Notes: a model not told the origin generated them from the letters alone. Positions 44,272 to 54,102 are shown, numbered from the stretch's first letter. The stretch is 64,000 nucleotides of DNA from Bacteroidota bacterium (GCA_022708105.1 JAKIZI010000004.1:16793-80792); one strand, 5' to 3'. Program-made: numbers and translations.

Positions 44272-44280
44272 GCAAAGATA
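44272..44280 (-). promoter_or_regulatory. -7 promoter box TATCTTTGC for tRNA-Ser
   Basis: Minus-strand TAnnTTTG match adjoining the tRNA; if used, transcription would begin at or within 1-2 bases of the mature 5' end. Confidence 0.55.
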
Positions 44281-44348
44281 CAAAAAAAGAGTTACAGGAC
44301 TCAATTTTTTTTTGAAATTATTAATGGTGTCAAAATCAATAATTTTCG

Positions 44349-44356
44349 TATTTTTG
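44349..44356 (+). promoter_or_regulatory. -7 promoter box TATTTTTG for rluD
   Basis: Match 26 bases before the ATG at 44383. Confidence 0.6.
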
Positions 44357-44382
44357 TACTTCATTATTTTACTCCATTTTGT

Positions 44383-45483
44383 ATGAAAGACGAGCTTGTT
44401 TTAGAAGAAAAAGATGAATTATATGAGCATTTTAACTTTACGGTGGATAAAGGGACTGACCTGCTCCGTATGGATAAGTATCTGCTGAATCTGATTGCCA
44501 ATACTTCCCGAAATAAAATCCAACAAGCTGCCAAAGCAGGCTGTATTCTGGTAAATGGAAAGCCTGAAAAACAGAACTATAAGGTGAAGCCTTTAGACGT
44601 TATATCCGTCCTGATGGCGCATCCTCCCCGCGAAATTGAGTTGATTCCCGAAGATATTCCGCTAGATATTTGCTACGAGGACAATGATATTGTGATTGTG
44701 AACAAACATGCCGGCTTAGTTGTGCATCCCGCTTACGGCAATTATACAGGAACGTTGGTTAATGCGTTGATGTTCCATTTTCAGAATCAATCCGGAAAAA
44801 ATCAGGAATCGCCACGTCCGATGCTGGTACACCGAATCGATAAAAATACGTCGGGAATTATGATTGTGGCTAAAAATGAATATGCCCAAATTAAATTAGC
44901 TAATGATTTTTTCCATCATACCATTGATAGAAAGTATTTGGCGTTGGTGTGGGGCGATTTTAAAGAAGATGAGGGGACCATTACCGGAAATATCGGTCGC
45001 AACCCTAAAGATCGGTTGGTGATGACCGTTTTCCCGGACGGGGAAGAGGGAAAACATGCCGTTACCCATTATAAAGTAGTGGAGCGTTTCGGCTATGTAA
45101 CACTCATTGAATGTACCTTGGAAACGGGCAGAACGCATCAAATTCGCGTACATCTCAAATCTATCGGGCACCCGCTCTTTAATGATGCCTCTTATGGCGG
45201 CGATCAGATTATAAAAGGAACTACATTTACGAAATATAAACAATTTGTTGCCAATTGTTTTAAATTGCTGCCGAGGCAAGCACTACATGCCAAATCGCTT
45301 GGCATTACCCACCCGCTGACCGGTGAAAAAATATTCTTTGATTCTGACTTGCCGGACGATTTTCAATCCGTCATCGACAAGTGGCGGCATTATGCGAAAC
45401 ATAAAGAGTATGAAGAAGATATTACCCCCGAATTTGATTTAACTCATCGCGAAAAAGAGAGTATTCATGGCCCAAAAGAGTAA
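44383..45483 (+). CDS. rluD: RluA-family 23S rRNA pseudouridine synthase (RluD-like)
   Basis: Converts uridine to pseudouridine in large-subunit rRNA. The 366-residue protein has an N-terminal S4 RNA-binding domain (about 25-80: [34 protein letters not shown]) and a catalytic domain with Asp153 in [18 protein letters not shown], plus [28 protein letters not shown]. The S4 plus RluA layout and length fit RluD rather than RluA or RluC, though the exact target site is inferred. Its end overlaps the next gene by 17 bases. Confidence 0.9.
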   Translation: MKDELVLEEKDELYEHFNFTVDKGTDLLRMDKYLLNLIANTSRNKIQQAAKAGCILVNGKPEKQNYKVKPLDVISVLMAHPPREIELIPEDIPLDICYEDNDIVIVNKHAGLVVHPAYGNYTGTLVNALMFHFQNQSGKNQESPRPMLVHRIDKNTSGIMIVAKNEYAQIKLANDFFHHTIDRKYLALVWGDFKEDEGTITGNIGRNPKDRLVMTVFPDGEEGKHAVTHYKVVERFGYVTLIECTLETGRTHQIRVHLKSIGHPLFNDASYGGDQIIKGTTFTKYKQFVANCFKLLPRQALHAKSLGITHPLTGEKIFFDSDLPDDFQSVIDKWRHYAKHKEYEEDITPEFDLTHREKESIHGPKE

Positions 45484-46207
45484 ACCCAAATTTAAAGTTG
45501 ACGATTTTTTCGGTACCCAAAACGACTATTATGTTTTCGGTGTTCAATCCGGGAAATCACTTTTTCGTCTTGCCGCTGATCTCGGGAATTTGTTCGGATG
45601 CGACTTTTTTTATCTGGAACAATATGCTGTTCAAGAAAACCCCGACCTGAACTACCACCTAATGTATGCGCTGATTTCGGAATCGGAAGAGATTCACTGC
45701 TTCCTGATGGAGAATAAGACCTCTCATGATTCTCAATTTAATGTGGCTGAAACCGAAAAAAAACTCTCGTTTCATACGATGAATCTTTTTGAGGATGATT
45801 TTTATATTTTGAATAAAAAAGGGCTTCGGCTTTTTACGTGGCCGTTCTTAAATGCTGATTTTTTGATGTTGTTTTATACGGAAAAAGATCGCAATATTGC
45901 TTCTTTTTTCGAACAACTGGAATCTGTTCCCGGACTGCAATTGGTGCAAGATTTTGATATAATGAAATATAAACAATCTTCCCCTCATATCAAACGTCGT
46001 AAATTCTTTCAAAATCTTTTTTGTGAGATTGAGATTAAAAGTCGGAATTTTATGAAACAACGGTCGGAAACGATATTTCATCTTTCCCCGGATAATCATG
46101 GAGAAAATACTCAATTTTCCCTGAACAATAATTTGTTGAGACCGCTAAATCCTGAGTATATTGATTTTTTAGTAACAGACCCGTCCGAAGAGTATGGAAG
46201 ATACTAA
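45467..46207 (+). CDS. Conserved small protein, possibly IPExxxVDY-related
   Basis: A 246-residue cytoplasmic protein with no signal peptide or membrane helix. The N-terminus ([48 protein letters not shown]) loosely follows the pattern of the Bacteroidota IPExxxVDY family, which is usually about 150 residues and named for a C-terminal motif; here the end reads NPEYIDFLVTDP, a poor match. Assignment is therefore weak. It starts inside the last codons of rluD (17-base overlap) and its stop overlaps the convergent lon stop by 4 bases, leaving no terminator. Confidence 0.55.
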   Translation: MAQKSKPKFKVDDFFGTQNDYYVFGVQSGKSLFRLAADLGNLFGCDFFYLEQYAVQENPDLNYHLMYALISESEEIHCFLMENKTSHDSQFNVAETEKKLSFHTMNLFEDDFYILNKKGLRLFTWPFLNADFLMLFYTEKDRNIASFFEQLESVPGLQLVQDFDIMKYKQSSPHIKRRKFFQNLFCEIEIKSRNFMKQRSETIFHLSPDNHGENTQFSLNNNLLRPLNPEYIDFLVTDPSEEYGRY

Positions 46208-48621
46208 ATGATGATGTAATCAATGGCCTCTTTCATGTTTTGAAAGTAGTGAAAGGTCATGCCTTCAATAAAATGGTCTTTAATATCTTCGATATCTTTT
46301 TTATTTTCGGAAGAGAGGACAATATCGTAGATGCCGGCTCTTTTGGCTGCCAGTATCTTTTCCTTAATTCCTCCAACGGGAAGCAATTTTCCACGCAGGG
46401 TAATCTCTCCGGTCATAGCGATTTTCGGTCTGATTCTGCGTTTGGTAAATGAAGAAATCAATGAAGATAGTATGGTGATTCCCGCCGAAGGTCCATCTTT
46501 GGGGGTTGCTCCTTCGGGAACATGAATGTGCACTTTCTGTTTTTGAAAATCCTCTATTGTCAGTTTATAATCCTGGGCGTGGGCTTTCAGATATTCGTAT
46601 GCAATAGTTGCAGATTCTTTCATAACATCTCCCAAATTACCGGTCAGCGTCATGTTGCCTTCTTTGCTTGGACTGATAATTGATTCCACAAAGAGAATCT
46701 CTCCGCCCACGGCTGTCCATGCCAAACCTGTAGCCACGCCGGGAACCTTATGATCGATGGAATTTTCCTTTTGAAATAGGGGGGCACCCAATATTTCCAG
46801 CAGATCTTTAGAAGTGATTATTTTTTTGATTTTGCCTTCCTGAACTAAGTTTGCCGCCCGACTGCGAATCACTTTGGCGATGGTTTTTTCAAGGAGCCGG
46901 ACGCCTGATTCGCGCGTATAGTCGGTAATCAATTGCTCAATAATTTGATCAGTAAAGGTTAATGAATTGCTTTTTAATCCGTGTTCTTTCAACTGTTTTG
47001 GGATGAGATGTCTCTTGGCAATCTCAATTTTTTCTTCCAGGAAATATCCGGCAATATCAATAATTTCCATTCGGTCTAAGAGGGCGGGATGAATGGTTGA
47101 AAGGTTATTGGCGGTTGCAATGAACAGCACTTTCGAGAGGTCATACGTAGTTTCCAAATAGTTATCGTAAAAGGCACTGTTTTGCTCGGGATCAAGTACT
47201 TCAAGCAGCGCTGCCGAAGGATCTCCCTGCACATTCATGCCCATCACTTTATCAATTTCATCCAATACGAAGACGGGATTGGAAAAACCGGTTTTTTTCA
47301 AACTTTGTATAATTCTACCGGGCATGGCCCCAATGTATGTTTTCCGGTGACCCCTGATTTCGGATTCATCGCGCAGTCCTCCTAACGACATGCGGATATA
47401 TTTTCTTCCCAACGCTTCGGCAATTGATTTTCCTAAGGAAGTTTTTCCAACCCCGGGAGGGCCTGCCAAACAAAGTATCGGTGATTTCATATCGCCCTTT
47501 AATTTGAGCACGGCAAGATATTGAACAATTCTTTCTTTAATCTTCTCCAATCCGAAATGATCTTTATCCAACACTTTATGAGCATGGTCAAGATCAAAAT
47601 TATCATTGCTGTATTCATTCCAGGGGAGGTCAACCAATAGTTCCAAATAGTTTAGCTGAACCGAAAAATCCGGAGACATGGAGTGGGTACGTTGCAATTT
47701 TTGGAGTTCTTTTTGAAATAGTTGCTCTGTTTCTTTACCCCATTTTTTCTTGGCGGCTTTGGCTGCCAATTCTTCTGCTGCTTTTTCTTGTGGCGCTCCT
47801 CCGAGCTCTTTTTGGATGGTTTTCATCTGCTGCGTGAGGAAATACTCGCGTTGCTCTTTATCCATCTCCAATTTGGATTTATGCTGAATCTGATTCTTTA
47901 ATTCAGCCATTTGGAGCTCTTTATTTAAAAATTTCAAAATAACCTTGGCTCGTTCTTCTGCGACGGGAATTTCTAATATCCGCTGTTTGTCTTCTATCGG
48001 AATAGACAGATTGGAAGAAATAAAATTGAGAAGGAAAAAGGGACTTTCAATATTTTTTAATGCAAAGGCGGCCTCTTTACGCATCTCCGGCGAGAGACGA
48101 ATCATACTTAGTGCGGTATCGCGAATAGAGTCGATGATGGCATTAAATTTTTTGTTTTTCAATAATTGGGGGGCATAGTCATCCGTGGCGTAAGGAAGTA
48201 CTTTTGCCATAAAATAGGGCTCTGTTTGTGTGAATTCAATCAATTCAATTCGCTTTACCCCTTGCACAATAATGGTGCTACTCCCGTCCGGCATGGAGAC
48301 GTATTTGATGATACGTGCCATCGTGCCAATTTTGTAAATGTCTTCAAACGCGGGTTCTTCGGTTTCGTTGGCTTTTTGAGTAGCTACCCCGATGGGATAG
48401 TTGCTTCTGCCGTATTCTTGGGCAAGCTTTATGGATTTGTTACGTCCCACTGTAATAGGAATGACTGTTCCGGGATATAATACGGTATTACGTAAAGGTA
48501 AAATAGGTAATTCTTCAGGAACCTCTTGATTCTGTAAGTTCTCTTCATCTTCCATGGAGAAAAGAGGAATCACGGAAGATTCATTATTCATGAACTCGTT
48601 GATGAAAAAATTGTCGTTCAT
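46204..48621 (-). CDS. lon: ATP-dependent protease La (Lon)
   Basis: A cytosolic AAA+ serine protease that degrades damaged and regulatory proteins. The 805-residue protein has the N-terminal LON substrate domain (LPILPLRNTVLYPGTVIPITVGR), Walker A GPPGVGKTSLGKSIAEALGR, Walker B PVFVLDEIDKVM, the sensor and arginine finger region, and a C-terminal protease domain with catalytic Ser712 in PKDGPSAGITI and Lys755 in GGIKEKILAAKRAG, a spacing of 43 as in E. coli Lon. It has its own -7 box 27 bases upstream. Confidence 0.97.
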   Translation of the reverse strand: MNDNFFINEFMNNESSVIPLFSMEDEENLQNQEVPEELPILPLRNTVLYPGTVIPITVGRNKSIKLAQEYGRSNYPIGVATQKANETEEPAFEDIYKIGTMARIIKYVSMPDGSSTIIVQGVKRIELIEFTQTEPYFMAKVLPYATDDYAPQLLKNKKFNAIIDSIRDTALSMIRLSPEMRKEAAFALKNIESPFFLLNFISSNLSIPIEDKQRILEIPVAEERAKVILKFLNKELQMAELKNQIQHKSKLEMDKEQREYFLTQQMKTIQKELGGAPQEKAAEELAAKAAKKKWGKETEQLFQKELQKLQRTHSMSPDFSVQLNYLELLVDLPWNEYSNDNFDLDHAHKVLDKDHFGLEKIKERIVQYLAVLKLKGDMKSPILCLAGPPGVGKTSLGKSIAEALGRKYIRMSLGGLRDESEIRGHRKTYIGAMPGRIIQSLKKTGFSNPVFVLDEIDKVMGMNVQGDPSAALLEVLDPEQNSAFYDNYLETTYDLSKVLFIATANNLSTIHPALLDRMEIIDIAGYFLEEKIEIAKRHLIPKQLKEHGLKSNSLTFTDQIIEQLITDYTRESGVRLLEKTIAKVIRSRAANLVQEGKIKKIITSKDLLEILGAPLFQKENSIDHKVPGVATGLAWTAVGGEILFVESIISPSKEGNMTLTGNLGDVMKESATIAYEYLKAHAQDYKLTIEDFQKQKVHIHVPEGATPKDGPSAGITILSSLISSFTKRRIRPKIAMTGEITLRGKLLPVGGIKEKILAAKRAGIYDIVLSSENKKDIEDIKDHFIEGMTFHYFQNMKEAIDYIII

Positions 48622-48647
48622 ATCTTTATAGTTCTATAATTTAGTTC

Positions 48648-48656
48648 GCAAAAATA
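48648..48656 (-). promoter_or_regulatory. -7 promoter box TATTTTTGC for lon
   Basis: Minus-strand match 26 bases before the ATG at 48621. I see no heat-shock sigma or HrcA CIRCE element beside it. Confidence 0.6.
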
Positions 48657-48697
48657 CAAAAATATAACGCATAAAGAGGAAGATTGTTTATTCAAGA

Positions 48698-49657
48698 CTA
48701 ATTTTCTTCGATACAGCGATGCATAAATTCGATGGCATCAATGTTACGTGGAGAAACAATATCAATCCATCCACTTTCAATGGCATACAGATGCCCGGCT
48801 TTAACGGCGTTGAGTTGATTGTAGGGATAAGTTTTAGAAAAATTGGCAAAATCTTCCTTTCGAATGAAAATCAAGTCAGGGTTTTGTTCAAAAATTAGTT
48901 CTCTGCTGATACTCCATCCTGTCAGAGATTCTCCAATATTACGTCCTCCGGCCAGCGTGATGATTTCGTGAATATGGGAACTCTTTGGTGCTGTGAAATC
49001 GCCCGCTTCTCCGTAGCCGACTACGTAAAAAACGGACTTCTCCGCAGAACTTTTTTTATTCGTTTGCTCCATTTTGTTTAATTTTTCTTGCAATATCCGA
49101 ATCTGTTCTTCTGCCAATGCAGGACGATTGACAATATTACCCAAAGCTGTGAGCGACCTGAAAATTCCCTCAATCCGATTCTCTTCTTTCAAAGCAATGA
49201 CCGGAATTCCCAATTTTTCAATTTTTTCTATCTGTTCTTTTCCCACGATAGAGCCGATTAGGATTAAGTCGGGATTGAGCGACATTAAATGTTCTATATT
49301 CAAATCAATTAACCCTCCGACTTTTTTAATCTTGGCTGTTTCCGGTGGGTAATTGCAAAAATCGGAGATTCCGGCCAACTTATATTCACTGTGAAGCAGA
49401 AAAATCATTTCTGTGATGGCAGGGGAGAGGGAGATGATGCGTTGGGGTTCCGAATTCAGAGTCACTTTTCTGTTGTAGGAGTCGACATATTCCAAATAGA
49501 AATCGGTTTTTGTTTGCGATTTGTCGTTTCGGCAACTCGTAAATAATGCAATAGATATAAATAATATAAGTATTACAGATATTCTGTGATAATTTTTTAA
49601 GACAGAAAAAGGGGAAAATATCATCTTCCCCTTTTCGCAACAATATGAGATTTTCAT
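48698..49657 (-). CDS. Periplasmic-binding-protein lipoprotein of the BtuF/iron-siderophore family
   Basis: A 319-residue lipoprotein with a long N-terminal leader; the lipobox is IALFTSC (Cys42). An internal ATG at 49624 would shorten the leader by 11 residues and looks like a more usual signal peptide. The mature region is a two-lobe class III binding protein: PQRIISLSPAITEMIFLLHSEYKLAGISDFCNYP, DLNIEHLMSLNPDLILIGS and GRNIGESLTGWSISRELIFEQNPDLIFI, the pattern of vitamin B12 or ferric-siderophore binding proteins. No permease or ATPase gene and no riboswitch are next to it. It ends a minus operon with the SRD5A-like and sppA genes. Confidence 0.82.
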   Translation of the reverse strand: MKISYCCEKGKMIFSPFSVLKNYHRISVILILFISIALFTSCRNDKSQTKTDFYLEYVDSYNRKVTLNSEPQRIISLSPAITEMIFLLHSEYKLAGISDFCNYPPETAKIKKVGGLIDLNIEHLMSLNPDLILIGSIVGKEQIEKIEKLGIPVIALKEENRIEGIFRSLTALGNIVNRPALAEEQIRILQEKLNKMEQTNKKSSAEKSVFYVVGYGEAGDFTAPKSSHIHEIITLAGGRNIGESLTGWSISRELIFEQNPDLIFIRKEDFANFSKTYPYNQLNAVKAGHLYAIESGWIDIVSPRNIDAIEFMHRCIEEN

Positions 49658-49683
49658 GTATTTTTTAATCGAAATAAATGTTA

Positions 49684-50454
49684 TTAATAGATAAAAGGGA
49701 AAATCCGTTTTAATTTTTTATCATTCATTTCTGTGGTGAATTCTGTTTTATATCTTCTATATATAGATCGTGCGCGTGGAACCAAGTTGGCAAAAGTCCA
49801 AATGAAGAATACTAATCCTGATACTGACCAAGTTAAGATAGCAAATCCAAGCCATTCGATAAGCTCTCCCAAATAATTGGCAGAGGTTACATAATTAAAT
49901 AGTCCTCCTTTTGGTAGATAGTGTCGTGTGTCGTCATCACTTTTTCTCAAATGCCGGATGATGTAGTCCGAATGAAGATTAATGCCCATTCCCGTGTAAA
50001 AGAGCAAGGTTCCGATAATGAATTGGGGGGAAGTTAACCACGATAGCGAATAGTAGCTTTCGGGAGATTCAAAAAAAATCCAATATCCTTGCATAACTGA
50101 GTTGAGGATGTTAAAACAGATTCCCATAAACATAATGCCCAACGGCATTTTGCTTTTCCCCTTAATTAAAAACGGGAAAATTAGGGCACGTTGCATGTAA
50201 TGGCTCTGAAAGATGAGTAAAATGATGAAGGGAACCGGCTCTACGCGTCTGTCAGAGCAGAGATAAATGATAATCATGGAGAGGAAAATGGGAAACTCCA
50301 TTAAAAACCATGCAAGTTTATTGTTAATTGCCTTTCCCCATTTGGGAGAATAGTTGATTCCGTAGCCGGCGTCTACAAAATTAAGAGCAATAAAGACAAT
50401 AAGAGCAATCCCTGTCATGACATACAGGTAGATGTAAAAAGCACTTTCCAGCAT
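49684..50454 (-). CDS. Steroid 5-alpha-reductase-like membrane protein (SRD5A/DUF1295 superfamily)
   Basis: A 256-residue polytopic membrane protein with about six to seven helices. The C-terminal block LPKGGLFNYVTSANYLGELIEWLGFAILTWS...WTFANLVPRARSIYRRYKTEF...LKRIFPFIY closely follows the 3-oxo-5-alpha-steroid 4-dehydrogenase signature (GLFxxVxxPxYxxE, FxxxNLxPRAxxxHxWY, PF) except that Pro is Ala in SANY and the His after PRA is Ser. The family reduces double bonds in steroids, polyprenols or fatty enoyl chains using NADPH. Substrate unknown. It sits 15 bases after sppA and 26 bases before the binding lipoprotein. Confidence 0.8.
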   Translation of the reverse strand: MLESAFYIYLYVMTGIALIVFIALNFVDAGYGINYSPKWGKAINNKLAWFLMEFPIFLSMIIIYLCSDRRVEPVPFIILLIFQSHYMQRALIFPFLIKGKSKMPLGIMFMGICFNILNSVMQGYWIFFESPESYYSLSWLTSPQFIIGTLLFYTGMGINLHSDYIIRHLRKSDDDTRHYLPKGGLFNYVTSANYLGELIEWLGFAILTWSVSGLVFFIWTFANLVPRARSIYRRYKTEFTTEMNDKKLKRIFPFIY

Positions 50455-50469
50455 AATTTGTTGTTTTTG

Positions 50470-52272
50470 TTATTCAATAGTGAACGTCATAGGCATCCGG
50501 GCTTGTATCCCGCTCATTTCACTCACTTTTCGGAGTGCAGCATAGCTTTCGTACAATTTGCCCATTTCAGCCTTAATTTGCTCCATAGTTTCCTCACTAT
50601 TTTTATTTAATAATTTAGTTAACCAATCTTTCTGTTCGGGATAATATTCTATCTGATATGTATCAAGTTTGGCCATTTTGGCTGCCAATGCAATAGCGTC
50701 ATTCATATTGCCAAGTTTATCTACTAATCCTATTTCTATCGCATTTGCTCCTGTCCATACGCGTCCTTGTCCAATTTCATCTACTTTGCCAATTTCCATT
50801 TTTCTTCCGTCGGCGACACGTTGGGTGAAGGTGGCGTAAATATCTTCAATCATGATTTGAATCTTTTTGTATTCAATATCGTCCAATTTTCTAACACCGG
50901 TATAGTAATCTGAATGAGCATTTGATTTGGCCACATCAACGGTAATTCCCAGTTTGTTTTTCAAAAATTGTTGTACATTCGGAATAATTCCGAAAACACC
51001 AATGGAGCCTGTTAATGTGTTGGGTTGTGCTATGATGGCATCAGAATTACAAGAGATGTAATAACCGCCGGAAGCAGCATAATCGCCCATGGAGGTCACC
51101 ACAATTTTTCCAGCTTTTTTAGCCATTTCTATTTCGTTCCAAATGATTTCGGAAGCTAAAGCGCTGCCTCCCGGAGAGTTAACCCGTAATACAATTGCTT
51201 TTACGTCATCATCTTCGTATGCCTTTTTAATCTCTTTGCATAATGTTTCGGAACCGATGGTTTCATCATCTCCGCGGCCGTCAATGATTTCTCCGACAGC
51301 ATAAATTACGGCAATTTTATCATCTGTTTTCGGTTTGTTAATTTTTACGGATTTTTTATAGTTTGCCAATGAGATATAATTAATTTTATCTTCAGGTTTA
51401 ACGGAAATCAAATTTCTTAAAGAATCTTCGAAAGCATGATAATACACTGCATAATCAACCAAATTTTTATTTACGGCATCTTCGGGATTTGTAGGCAATA
51501 AATTATCTGCATAATAGTTTAGCGAGTCAATCGGAATATTACGACTTTTAGCAATATTGTCGATCATGTTTTGCCACATGGATTTGCACAATACCTCCAT
51601 CTGTTCCCTGTTTGCTTCGCTCATTTTATCCAAGATATAGGGTTCAACAGCACTCTTGAATTGCCCGTGCCTGATGACTTGCATTTCAATATCGAGTTTG
51701 TCTAATAAACCTTTGAAAAACATTACTTGCAGAGCAATTCCTTTAAATTCCATATCTCCTTTTTTGTTAATAAAGATTTTATCGGCAACACTGGCTAAAT
51801 AGTAGGCACTTTGCGAATAAACTTCGCTGTATGCATAAACAAATTTCCCTGATTTTTTAAATTCCAACAATGCATTACGAATCTCTTCAATCGAAGCCGG
51901 ATTGGCCATAACTTGAGATACGTTAAGGTAAACCCCTTTTATTTTTTCGTCTCCGGCAGCATATTGAATACTTGCAAGAATGTCATTTAATCCAATGCCG
52001 GTATTGGAAAAATTTTCGAAACCTAATTCTTCAAAAGGGTTCTCAATAGTTCGTTCTGAAATGGGATAGGGGAGGTCGATCTTAAGAATACTATTCTCCT
52101 TCACCATAGTGGCTTTATCCCCCACAGATAAAGAGGCAATCATGCCTATCATCATGAATAATGACAGAATAGAAACAAGCATGGATGATATAAAAATACC
52201 TACCATAGTTCCAAATACGATACGCCAAAACTTTTTGGAACCGCTTTCCGATTTTTCAACATATTGATTCAT
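50470..52272 (-). CDS. sppA: Signal peptide peptidase SppA, 67-kDa type
   Basis: A membrane-anchored serine protease that degrades cleaved signal peptides. The 600-residue protein has an N-terminal helix (about residues 17-50) and two S49 domains. The catalytic Lys206 in RHGQFKSAVEPY and Ser401 in GDYAASGGYYISC match the Lys-Ser dyad of the E. coli enzyme (Lys209, Ser409). RVNSPGGSALASEIIWNEI and NTLTGSIGVFG complete the active-site region. First gene of a three-gene minus operon; the divergent spacer with DUF6089 contains a one-mismatch box TAATATTGC at 52323-52331. Confidence 0.95.
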   Translation of the reverse strand: MNQYVEKSESGSKKFWRIVFGTMVGIFISSMLVSILSLFMMIGMIASLSVGDKATMVKENSILKIDLPYPISERTIENPFEELGFENFSNTGIGLNDILASIQYAAGDEKIKGVYLNVSQVMANPASIEEIRNALLEFKKSGKFVYAYSEVYSQSAYYLASVADKIFINKKGDMEFKGIALQVMFFKGLLDKLDIEMQVIRHGQFKSAVEPYILDKMSEANREQMEVLCKSMWQNMIDNIAKSRNIPIDSLNYYADNLLPTNPEDAVNKNLVDYAVYYHAFEDSLRNLISVKPEDKINYISLANYKKSVKINKPKTDDKIAVIYAVGEIIDGRGDDETIGSETLCKEIKKAYEDDDVKAIVLRVNSPGGSALASEIIWNEIEMAKKAGKIVVTSMGDYAASGGYYISCNSDAIIAQPNTLTGSIGVFGIIPNVQQFLKNKLGITVDVAKSNAHSDYYTGVRKLDDIEYKKIQIMIEDIYATFTQRVADGRKMEIGKVDEIGQGRVWTGANAIEIGLVDKLGNMNDAIALAAKMAKLDTYQIEYYPEQKDWLTKLLNKNSEETMEQIKAEMGKLYESYAALRKVSEMSGIQARMPMTFTIE

Positions 52273-52415
52273 AATAAAGAAATAAATGGGTTTAACTTAA
52301 AAAAATATTTAATTTGTAACTTGCAATATTACAACTTTTTTTATTTAGTTAATTACATTTAATAAAAAATGAAAATTATTTTGAGATAAAATATAAACAA
52401 TATGCAATTATAATG

Positions 52416-52424
52416 TATTTTTGC
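52416..52424 (+). promoter_or_regulatory. -7 promoter box TATTTTTGC for the DUF6089-uppS-bamA unit
   Basis: Overlaps a longer TTG start at 52421 and lies 24 bases before ATG 52448, so it supports the shorter protein. Confidence 0.65.
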
Positions 52425-52447
52425 AGCTTAATAGTCAAAATGAGAAC

Positions 52448-53284
52448 ATGAGAAAATATATTCTAACAATTATTTTGTCAGCATTAATGTTTCCATTGGT
52501 TGCCCAAAAGTCTGAAATTGGCGCTTTTGCAGGAACTTCATTTTATTTGGGAGAACTTAATCCTTCCAAAATTTTTGCTAAACCTCAATTTGCGGGAGGA
52601 TTAATTTATCGATATAATATTTCTCCGCGTTTTGCCTTTCGGGCAAATATTATATTCGGGCAAGTGCAGGCAAGTGACATGGAAACCAACAATAAAGATC
52701 CGCGGAATTTGAGCTTCCGTTCACCGATTACTGAAATATCGGCTCAGGTGGAACTCAATTTCTTAAAATTATATACTGCTTGGGAAAAGAATAAATTTGC
52801 CCCTTATATTTTTGCTGGGATAGGATTCTTCTCCTTTAATCCGAAAGCTGAACTGAATGGAACGTATTATGATTTACAACATTTAGGGACTGAAGGACAA
52901 GGATTGGAAGGAGAAAAAGATTTTTATTCATTGACCAATTTTGCCATTCCTTTCGGCCTGGGATTTAAATACAATATTTCTAAAATTATGACCATTGGGA
53001 TAGAGTGGGGTATGCGTTATACATTTACGGATTACTTGGATGATGTCAGTGGTAATTATTATGATAATATTACTCTCTTAATGGAAAGAGGAGATATTGT
53101 GGCTGCATTGGCAGATCGTTCCGAATCTCTCCATAAAGAAGGAACAGGAAGAGGAAATGTGACTACTAAGGATTGGTACTCCTTTGCCGGACTAACCATC
53201 TCTTTTAGAATTGGAAATGAAGATAAGACTTGCGATATTGATAATGGCAAACGTCCTTATGCTCGAATGGGAAGAAAAAGATAA
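52448..53284 (+). CDS. DUF6089 outer-membrane barrel protein
   Basis: A 278-residue exported protein. A signal peptide (MRKYILTIILSALMFPLVAQ) precedes EIGAFAGTSFYLGELNPSKIFAKPQFAGGLIYRYNISPRFAFRANI, the DUF6089 opening, and further strands such as PYIFAGIGFFSFNPKAELNGTYYDLQHLGTEGQG and IPFGLGFKYNISKIMTIGIEWGMRYTFTDYLDD. It has an eight-strand OmpA/OmpX-like appearance. The gene is commonly next to uppS and bamA in Bacteroidota and sits 20 bases before uppS here, which points to outer-membrane assembly or envelope maintenance. Confidence 0.8.
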   Translation: MRKYILTIILSALMFPLVAQKSEIGAFAGTSFYLGELNPSKIFAKPQFAGGLIYRYNISPRFAFRANIIFGQVQASDMETNNKDPRNLSFRSPITEISAQVELNFLKLYTAWEKNKFAPYIFAGIGFFSFNPKAELNGTYYDLQHLGTEGQGLEGEKDFYSLTNFAIPFGLGFKYNISKIMTIGIEWGMRYTFTDYLDDVSGNYYDNITLLMERGDIVAALADRSESLHKEGTGRGNVTTKDWYSFAGLTISFRIGNEDKTCDIDNGKRPYARMGRKR

Positions 53285-53304
53285 GCATAGACGAAAATAA
53301 GATC

Positions 53305-54063
53305 ATGAAAGAAGTAATCCATAATTTGAATCCCGAAAAAGGAGTTAAAATACCTACGCACATTGCCTTTATAATGGATGGCAACGGCAGATGGGCCAAA
53401 AGAAAAGGACAAAAAAGAACTTTCGGCCACGAGAATGGCGTTGAGACAGTTCGTGCCATGATTGAAGCTGCCGGTTCACTCGGAGTGAAATATGTTACTC
53501 TTTATGCTTTTTCTACTGAAAATTGGAAGCGTCCTCAAGAGGAAGTTGATATGTTAATGTCCCTTTTTGTACAATCCATTAAAATGGAATTGCCTAATCT
53601 TATGAAAAATAAGGTAAAACTTGCTGCCATCGGGAATCTCGCCGCACTTCCGGAAGAGTGTTTAAATGAACTCAATGAGGGCATTCGTGAAACCGCCCAA
53701 AATACGGGATTGACATTGGTGCTGGCATTAAGCTACAGCGCCAGATGGGAAATTACAGAAATGGTTCGTCGTATTGCTCAGAAAGTAGAAGTAAATAAAC
53801 TTGATGCCGCATCTATTACGAATGAAGATGTTGTTAATCATTTAGATACATCTTCTATTCCCGATCCCGATATTCTGATTCGTACCGGTGGTGAGTTACG
53901 CCTTAGCAATTTTCTCCTTTGGCAATTGGCCTATACAGAGCTCTTCTTCTCCGATAAAATGTGGCCAGACTTCCGAAAAGAAGACCTCCATAAGATAATT
54001 CTTGATTACCAATCCAGGGAACGCAGGTACGGAAAAATCAGCGAACAAGTAATATCGCATTGA
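53305..54063 (+). CDS. uppS: Isoprenyl (undecaprenyl) diphosphate synthase
   Basis: Condenses isopentenyl diphosphates into the C55 carrier lipid for peptidoglycan and O-antigen. The 252-residue cis-prenyltransferase shows catalytic Asp25 in FIMDGNGRWAKRKG, GHENGVETVRAM, YVTLYAFSTENWKRP, and DPDILIRTGGELRLSNFLLWQLAYTELFFSDKMWPDF with the RxGG/RLSNF substrate site. Starts 20 bases after DUF6089 and precedes bamA by 39 bases, forming one unit. Confidence 0.97.
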   Translation: MKEVIHNLNPEKGVKIPTHIAFIMDGNGRWAKRKGQKRTFGHENGVETVRAMIEAAGSLGVKYVTLYAFSTENWKRPQEEVDMLMSLFVQSIKMELPNLMKNKVKLAAIGNLAALPEECLNELNEGIRETAQNTGLTLVLALSYSARWEITEMVRRIAQKVEVNKLDAASITNEDVVNHLDTSSIPDPDILIRTGGELRLSNFLLWQLAYTELFFSDKMWPDFRKEDLHKIILDYQSRERRYGKISEQVISH

Positions 54064-54102
54064 TTTTTTCGTTATACTTGCCAACTCATTTTTAAATATA
54101 CA

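Noticed and set aside
49658..49683. Possible cobalamin riboswitch before the BtuF-like gene
   Set aside because: Only 26 bases separate it from the upstream gene, too short for a riboswitch, and no B12-box sequence is present.
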